Origin: Cafeteria roenbergensis
Taxonomy: Eukaryota > Sar > Bigyra > Bicosoecida > Cafeteriaceae
NCBI GenBank assembly: GCA_008330645.1
Contig: VLTN01000005.1
Location: forward strand, 372,001 to 436,000
Length of the DNA: 64,000 nucleotides
Direction of reading: 5' to 3'
The position numbers and the translations under genes are program-made. Below the pieces are notes generated by a model that was given only the letters and a program-made list of their open reading frames with translations, did no database searches and was not told the DNA's origin. Positions 27,539 to 36,500 of this stretch are shown in pieces. Position 1 is the stretch's first letter. Each line of letters opens with the position of its first letter.

Positions 27539-30500
27539 TCAGCCCAAGGAGTTTGCGATGTGCAGCCTGCCGGGCCTGCTGAGGTCCGCCCGCGCTGGCG
27601 GCAACCAGTCCGCTGCTGAGACTGGCGCCGCGGCTGCCCGAGGCTGGTCTTGCCCGTCCTCCTTCGGCTTGCGGCTTTCCCCCCACCTCCACTGGCCAGA
27701 AATCACATTGTAAGAGAACTCGCGCGAGCGGCTTTCGTCGAAAAAGCTGTGCCAAGCCCGTTGCTCGATAGTCAAGGCTGCTCTGTGCGCGCTTTGGCTG
27801 GCATACGCCCGTATGGCCTCCCGTTGCTGGCTGCTGAGTTTGGGAACGAAGCTCTCGAGCTTGCCCGCCTCTCCGTGTGCAACCACTGGCTCTAGCACCT
27901 CGGGGGGGACGCGAGGCAGATCTGCCTCGAGCACCAGCAGCCCCTCGCCACCATGCCAAACTTTGACGATGTCCCGGGCTTCTCGGCAAAGCTGGACCGT
28001 CCAAGCGAGCTCGTGGCGCAGCTGCTCTTCTGCCTGCGCAGCATGGCTCAGCTGCTCAGATGCAGCCGCTTGGGCACTCGCTCGCAACTCAATCTCGCGC
28101 TCCGCCGAAGCGACAGCCTCGCGGCTCGCCTGCATCATGGCTTTAGCTGCCTGCGCCTGGCGGTGGAGCGGGAGCGCTGGGGCTGCTTGGCGGGCGTGCG
28201 CCGTCATTGCTCGGATGAAGCGCACCAGCGCGCTCAGGGCTGGCGAGATTGCGACGATGCGCCGATCGTCTGGCCGAAAGTCCGGGTACCCTTTGAGGAG
28301 GTCATCCAGCGCCCCGAGCAGCTCTGAGTCAGCCGCAAGCTGGAAAGGCGAGATCGTGTTGGCCTGGAGCTCGGCCAAGAGGCGAACTGGGAACTCAGCC
28401 GGCAGCAAGCGGCCAGCCGGGCCCAGCGTTCCTGCAGCCTCGCAAGCCTGTCGGCTGGAGAGAAACAGCACCACAGCATCCCAATCATCAGGTATCGAGC
28501 AAATCAGGGACAAGCCCCTTCGCACCGCGCCCAGCATGCGCTTGTTGCCCGTGAAAGGCGGTCGCTCGGCTCGGACGTCGGCCCAGTCGAGCTCATGCAG
28601 CGCCCCAAGGTCCGCAACCGCTGCCAGGTACTCCCCTCGTGATCGCCCCTCCGACGAGCGCCAAAATGCTTCCAAGTCCTTCCTCGCGGCGCTTTCACGA
28701 AGCCGCGACGACCGCTCGGTCTCCTTGGCCCGCTCGATAGATGCAGTACAGTCTCGAACTCGCTCCCTGGCTGCGGAAACCTTCTTTCGCATTGCTATGG
28801 CGGCGCTTGCGAGCCGCGTTTGCCTCAGAAGTACTGCTTGCAGCATCTCCCGTGTTTTTCGCAGACCAACTGTGCCGGCAATTGCCCCATTGCAAGCCAC
28901 GAGCGCCCGGCAGATCTTGCGCACGTCATCGTTGCTCCCGTCAACCCCCGGCGGTAGCATCGGAAGTGCAGCCGCAACCATGGCCGACTCGAGCCCTTGC
29001 CAGGGCGTCGCTCCAGACTCAGGGTGGGGAGGCATCCGCACCTTTGTCGTGACTGCGTCGATGCCGCTCTCCCCGGCGCTGGCAGCGGCTTGCGGCGCTG
29101 GGGATGCGTCCCGGCCCGGCGCCTGTCGCGCCACCCCGGCGGAGGTATCCAGCCCGCTGAGCCCGCCTGCCGGGACACCAAGCAGGTCTTCCAATCCGCG
29201 CTTTGTGAGTGCCGCCTCCTGAAGCAGGTCGCGGAGCTCTTTCCAAAACACAGCTCCCTCAGGAGTTGGCTTCACGGCAGACTTGCGAACCGGGTACCGC
29301 CGAATGAAAGCAGCCGTCGCATGAGTTGATACAAGCTCTCGAGGCCGTCCTTCTCGGCGTCCGTGAACGAAACGAACGTGCGTGCAGAGCTCTGAATCTG
29401 ACTTCCGCGCGTGCACTGCCGCGCTTGTGGCGGGACGCCCGGCAACGAACTCCGTGGCTCTTCGCGCCACGTCCGCCTGTGCATCGCGCACCAGGCCGCC
29501 CAGCATGGCCCTCACAACAGAGTCCAGCACGGAGTTGAAGGCCTCCAAGTCCATATCGCGGAGGACGGCGACGCCACGGGTGCTCGGCAGCCGCGGGGGC
29601 GCGGCGCGCGGGCTCCGGTCCGACACACTCCGCGTCCGCCTCGGAGGTGGGAGATCCAGGCTGCCAATCCCAGCAAGCCCTGTTCCGAAGGCGGCCTGTC
29701 GCTCCGCGGCCACGGCGCTGGCTGCTGTGCCTCCAGCGCGACGAGAACGCTGGCATGGGCAAGAGCTCGCACGACGTCGGGACAACGGCGCAGCCATGGG
29801 CTTGCCGCGGTCACGGGGTGTGCTGCCTACTGATTCTGAGGACTCGCTCTGCGGTATCGGAGAATATATCACGGCAGCCCCGTGCGCTTTGCCGCGTACA
29901 TAGGAGCCAGAAAAGATTCTGCCGTCTGACTGTCGGAGCACCCCCCGACCGTGCCACAAGCCGTTCGCAAAGTGGCCGGCAAAGACCGACCCCTCGGAGA
30001 GAAGTTCTATTCCAAGGCCATGCTTTCTTCCGGCTTTCCACGTCCCCATGTAGCCCGGCGCTCGCCGGCCAGGGGCCCCGGCGGTTTGCGCCTGCTCCGC
30101 GGAGGCTGCTGGCGACTGGCAAGCACGTTGAACACCGAAGCCATTGGGCTTGCCGTCGTCGCAAAAGCCGGCATACTCGACGCCAGCATCGGCCGCCCGC
30201 CTGAGGACGAATCCGGAATGGGTGCCCGATTTGAACGCCCCTCGCAGCTGCGAACCGTCGGGGAAAGTTACCTCTCCTGGGCCACTTGCGAGCCCTCCTT
30301 CCCAGGTGCCTGCGTGCTGCTCACCGCTTGGGAGGATGCGGACGCCCCACCCATGCTTCTTCCCTTGCCAGACGTAGCCCTGATACATCTCCCCCGTTGA
30401 GAGTGTCTGTAGCACAAAGCCAGACACCGTCGCAGGGTCGAAGAAGTTGTCGACGGCCGGCCCCTGGATTGTCGAGCCTTCCGGCGTGGTCCAAATGCCC

Positions 30501-33500
30501 CAGTGCTGCAGGTCCTTGGGTGATCCCGGGACACGAGCTCGGGAACTCCTTGTCGGAAGATCAGAGGTCACGCTGCCAGCTTCAACTTTTCGGCCCAAGC
30601 TGCTCACGTATGGATTCAAGCTCGCTAGAGTCCGAGCCTGACGTGGCGGCGAGGCCGAGCGAAATTCGGACATTGCTCCGACTCCCGGAAGGGCACTTGG
30701 CCTCGAGCAGCGGGCTGGCTGTGTCGGAAGGAACGGGCCCCTGTACTGAGAGCCGTCTTCGAAGCGAATCCAACAGCGGCCGACTGGCCGGCCATTGCAG
30801 AAGCTTCCTTGCAAATGCTGGATGCGGCTCTGCTTCTTGGTCCCTCCCCTTGCCAGGGGATCTCCTTCGCCGCTGGCCTGGGCTAGTCGCATGCGATGAA
30901 CGACAGCAATGGCGCAAGGCAGTTGGTCTTGCTCTGCCACACTGGCAAATGTCGCTGGTAATCCAGCAGCCGAGGCCTCGGTGGCCAGCCTCGACGCCGT
31001 TGCCGCCTTGAGAGCTTGCTGCTTGGCTGCGAAAATGAGCTCTTTCAGCTCTTGGCTGCGATCTGCCTCCTTTTGTGCAAGCCATGAAGGCACCCTAGCA
31101 GGCGCCAATTCGCGGCCCGCATCTCCCTGACGTGGACTCGCACGGTCATGCGAACCCACCCAAATGCGGTGCAGCGAGCGTGCCTGCTCCTCCGCCTCTT
31201 TGATCGCACGCCGGCGATCTCGCAGCGCTTCTGCCCAGAGCCGCTCAGTTTGGCTTCTGAGCAGTTCTACGACGACTGCGTCCCGCTCGGTTTGGGCCCT
31301 TGCTGCTTCTCCGAGTGGAGCCAGCGAGCACGTGGCAGCAGCTTCACCTCCAAGCAACGCCCGTTGCATTGCAACCAGCCGGTCGAACGACTGCGGCCCA
31401 GTCCGGCAGATCTTGGGATCGAACTTCGGGTGCCCTCGCAGAAACGTTGCGAAGCCAATGCCATGGGGCGCCCCAGGCGCGCATCCTGTGTCGAGCCACT
31501 CGCCGTGGTACAAAGCCCATCCATTCATCGAAGTGTGAAACGAGCTGTCGAGACAGCGAAACTCGAAAGGGGCGACCCAGACTCTGCGTTCCACGGCACT
31601 GCGTTTGACCCACGGCCCGCCAATGCACCTGGTGGCGCAAGGGGTGCGGCCCATTTGCTCTGCACTGACAAGCTCGGCAGCGGATCGTTGCGGTCTATTA
31701 TGGGCTCTGAGACTGCCTCGAGTTTCGCCTGCACCACCTTCGGCGCCGCCACTATCGAAGCAGCTGCGCGGTGCGCTGCTGGAAGCGCGGCTAGCAAGCC
31801 TGCCTGGCAGCTGAAAGGATCCAGGCGAGCTCAAGCCAAGCCACGCGCAGGCTCGGCCCATGATCGAGTCCACGAGCCGCCAGCAGCACACAGCCAGGAT
31901 GCTCCTCCGGCGCCACAGCGCGAACACCAAGAGTGGCGGCTGGGCCAGCTGCGCCTCGGTGGATCCATTGAGCGGCAGGACCAGCTGGCCGGTGCCTATC
32001 AGAGCGCCAAGCCCAGGAGGAAAACTGGAGCTCACCCTCCTGCTGACCCCGGAAGGGTGGCCGCCGTGCGAGGCTCTGAGCTGAGAGGCGGCGGCTTTCG
32101 CCCCGCCTTGAGCCTTTGCAGAGTCTTGTGCGCTGGCTTGCACGCCAGCAGAGCGAACACCTGCTTCACGCGCTCGCGCTTGCGGGGGATCCATCAATAG
32201 CTCCTGGCACCGATGCACATCGGCTTGAGCAGGGCCGTGCAACGAATGGACGGCCGCCGCTCCTTCGAGGTGCAGTAGCAGACGTGCCAGCGCATGGCCC
32301 GACGGCTCGCATAGCCTGCCGGCTTGTTCCAAGGCGGCCAACAGCCCCGGCTGAATGGTGGAGGCCACTCGCTCCCAAGGTCTCACTCTCAGCCCACGGC
32401 GTTTGCTCTGTGCGAAACGGTTCTGATCCCCCGATCGGTCAGCGCCCTTCCATGCTGCCGATGGCTCGTGGTCGTGCAGCTGGTCGACAAGGAAGTCTTC
32501 GTTGGGATTGACCGCGGGCTCAAGCCCAGCCGCGGCCAATGGGTGCTCGATCAGCAGCTCTGGAGCGGACCCAAACACCTGGCGCAGGCCCAGCCCAGCG
32601 CGTTGAGGTCCCCCCAGGGGATCGTCCACACCTGTTGGCCTCATGTCAGGCATGTCGCCAGTGGCTTTGGCGCGCAACACGGCGGCGAAGTCGGCGTTTC
32701 GAATTGCATCAAGCCGGCGATTGGGAGCTCGCGCGAAACCCTGCGCAGCGTCAACTGGGGGGATCCGCTGCCCGAGCACGAGTCGCTCTCCCAAGGAAGC
32801 TCGACCGACGGCTGCCGCACGTGCTTGCTTGGCCACCCTCACCGCCCAAGCCTGGCGCTGCTCCAGCAGCCAGGCGAGCTCGCATGCCACCCGTTCGCCG
32901 ACTCGCTCCACCGCCCAAGCTTGGAGCTTGGAGCGCGCGCAGCGATTGCACCCCATCTGACGCAAGCACGAGATGGCCATGGGAGGGGCCAACCTTGCTG
33001 TCACCTCGGCCGCGCGCTCAGTGTCAGGCGGCACTGTCCGGTCCAACGAGGCGAGCATGCCTTGCCGCTGCCCTTCGAGCCCCATGGCAAACACTTCGCT
33101 TGCCTTGACTCCGGCGGGGAGCCCGGTCGCTCCGTCCAAGCTGTGCCCCGTGCCGCCGTACCGCCGCTTGCGCCGTCGCACGAGCTCCTGGCGCGCAAGC
33201 CACTGTCGCGCACATCGTTGCAGTCTCATTGAGGCGAAGACTCGCGCTTCTCGCTCACGCCAGGAGGCAAGGCTCCGTAGAAGGGACTCCATGGTCGGAG
33301 ACGCGCAGTCTAGCGAGCTGCCGAGCGCAATCTCAAGCGGAGTCCGCTCCCGAGGGTCGCCGGAGATCGGAATCCACAGAGTTTGGGCCCCGCTCCCGGC
33401 GCCGGCCGGATCATCCATGGGGACCCCTTCGCAGTCCGAGAGGGACCGACGCTCCAGCCCTGGCGCGCCCAGGCGCTCCAGCTGCTCTGCAAGTCGGGTC

Positions 33501-36500
33501 TCGGTGCTCAGGGACCGAGCAACCGAGCCCGAAGCGAGCAAGTAGTCCTGCTGAGCTTTCCGCACGCTGCCGAGCGCTTCGTCTGCCAGGCCCTGCGGGA
33601 TCAATATACATCCCGAAAAGCCTTGACCATTGGAGACTGCGTACGCTGCAGAGCAAGGGGCCGGGTTTGCTTCGGCCAAGCAGTGGAAGCCGTGAAACGG
33701 GTCTGGGTTCAACGGCACAGTCCAGTGCTCGTTGCCAAACAGCGCGTCATCTGGCGGACACGTCCGAGGGAGCAACTTGACGCGCCCCCCTTGGTCACTC
33801 CTCACAGCCACACGACCGTCATCAAACGCAAACGCGTCCGCGTGCACAACGGAGGCGGTTGTGCCACGCAAGGCATTCCTTGGCTGGACCACTCGCACTC
33901 CGTGAGTGGGGACAAAGTGTGGCAGTGTCATCCACTTGCTCTGAAACTCATGGCGACGCCAATGAGACGCCAGGTCCGCACCCTGACCAATGGAGCCTCC
34001 AGCGAACCGCAACGTCCGAGTCGCCAGCTCAAGCGCAAGCATGGCGTCATGAACGACTTCGGCCGCCAGTTGCCCCCACCGCACGACGACGTCGAGCACC
34101 TCGAGCCCGATGGCCCACACCAGGGCCAGGCGGACCCTGGACTGCTGGCGCCGCGTTTTGGCGCAGCACACGCTCCTGCACCACGAGCCGACAGCACGGC
34201 GCTCGCGAAGCCGCTTGGCAGCCTCACATCTGGCTCGCATCGCCGCCTGCATCCTGTTTCGCGCCAAGCGAGCCCTCACCAGGCGCTGCACACGCGTTGC
34301 CAGCTCGAAATGCCGGCGCAGCTGGATGAGAGTGCGACGCAGTTGCCGTTCCGCAAACCCTTTCCAAGCCGCCTGGATTCTAGTCGCCGCAAATGGCATC
34401 CGGGCCTTGCGTGCCTGCGTTGCCTGGTGAAGGATGAGACGCTGCCGGGACATTTCTGCACCCTCTGCGGCCAGTTGCATTGCCGAGAGCGCGCGCATTG
34501 CTTTGATTCTCTCCCTGCCCTGGGTCCGACGACGGCTTTGCGTCCAACCCCGCGCGATTCGGCCGGCCGCCCTGCGGTACCGTTCGAAGCGAGCCGAGTC
34601 GGCGTCTTCCGCTTCGAGTCCGACTCGATTTCGCTCGGCAGCCCAGAAGTCTCGAAGGACTGCCTGGGTTGCGGCCCTTGCAGCCTCGCGGCGTGAGCGG
34701 CACTGCCGCCAGGCTCTTTGCAAACAGAGTGCGACCGTTGCACGGGCGGCTTGCTGCCGCGCTGTCTCGACTCGGGCGCTTCGGTCTCGCCACGCCGCCT
34801 GGATGCTGCACGCAGCCTGGTCCCGCCTCCGGAAGACGCCCCAATCGGCGTTGCCTGACGCGGAGAGGTACTGGCTGGCTGCTTTCCACGCGTCCCACGC
34901 GCATCGGATCCGGCTCCGCCGCCAGTGCGACACGAGCTGCAGCGTCCCTCTCCGTGTTGCCATCAGGCTTTCCTTCCACGCGCGCAGCGCCGCTCGGCGC
35001 CGACGTTGGATGGAAAAACGTTCTGCTCGCCTGTTGGCTGCAATCGCCGCTGCTGCCTCAACACGGTGGTCGCGAAACCTGTGGAAAGCCTTGGACAGCC
35101 TCAAGAGATGCTGCCGTCGCCTCAAGCCATCAGCCGCATGCTCGCGCTCCCTGGCCAGAGCCGCGCGGGAGCGAAGAGCGCGCAGCCAACGCCGAGCAAT
35201 TCTCCGGGCGGAGGCTTGCTCAGCTGCCTGACGCTGCTTGCTGCAGCGCCGCAACGCTGCCCACCGCGCCCAAGCCCGCCTCCGTTTGGCCAGAGGCAAG
35301 AGGCGAGACTCAACATCTCTGCACGTCCGCTGAAGCTTTGTGGCGGCTGCAAAAGCGCGCAAGGCCTCACCAGCAACGCCATTCCTGAAGCAGGTGGCGC
35401 GGAAATGAGTCCTCGCCTGAGCTCGCTCGCGCTTTGACCAGACCACGGCTCGCTTCCACTGGCCAAAGCTGCTGCGATTGGCTGCAGCACAGTGAAACTC
35501 ATCTGCTGCTTCGCACTGCTTTGCGCGGAGTTTCCCCGCCTGCGACTCGCGGGCGTTGAGAACGCTCCACGGCACGGCGGTCAAGAACACCGCTTGGAGG
35601 GCTCGACGGCGCTTGCGCGTGGCCTCCACCACGCTCGTCCACGCACGGAGCGCTGTCCGCTGTCTGCGAGCGGCCAAGTGCCGCAGCGCCCTTGCGTCGT
35701 TGGCTTTGCGGACAGCGCTGCGCAAAGCGAGTTCCTCGCGCTGCTCAGCTTGCAGCCTCTCCGCTGCGGCCTTGCCGTCCGCGAGCCGAAGGCGGATTGA
35801 TCGGAGTCTGGGACATGCCAGCACCCAGTCTGCTATCCTTGCTTTGGCCGCATTGCGCTGCGCGTCCCGGCCACGCTGGATTTCGCGGTGTCGGCGAAAC
35901 GCGCAGCAGATCGTTCTGACAGCTTGCCTGCGGCGCACTCGGTCGAGGCTAACTGCGATTTCCCATGATTCGGTACGGGCCTCATCGGTCCACGTGAAGC
36001 CCCAAAACGTAGAAGGCAGCCCGAGGCTGACCACGGCGCTATGAGAGGGGCCGCGACGCCCGCCTGCTTGGAACGCATGCGACGCTGCGGTCCTGCTCGG
36101 CACGGGAATGCCAAGAACCTTGCCAAGGTTATCTGCATGCTGCAACGGAACATGCGAGCAGATTCCCCACTCGTAGGACGCTCGGACAGCACCGACGTCA
36201 CTGGCGTCTGCGGGGTCGCCGCTGGCAGGAGCAGCCGCCGACAGGGAGGCCTCACGCGCCTCTTCCTGCGATGCGACGCCGAAAGGAGGCACCAGTTGCC
36301 GAAGTGACCACTCCCACACGCGACCAGCTAGCTGCAGGGGTGGGGGGCGGACTAGCCTCGGCGCTCTCCCGGCCCGGGCCACCACCGCTGGCAAGACTCC
36401 AGGTCCAGAGACTGCGCAGGCAGGAGCGAACCCTCCGCAATTCTGCCGACGAAGGTGTGGCAGTGCCTTCGCCAGGGCGGAGTGCGGGGCAAGCAGGGGC

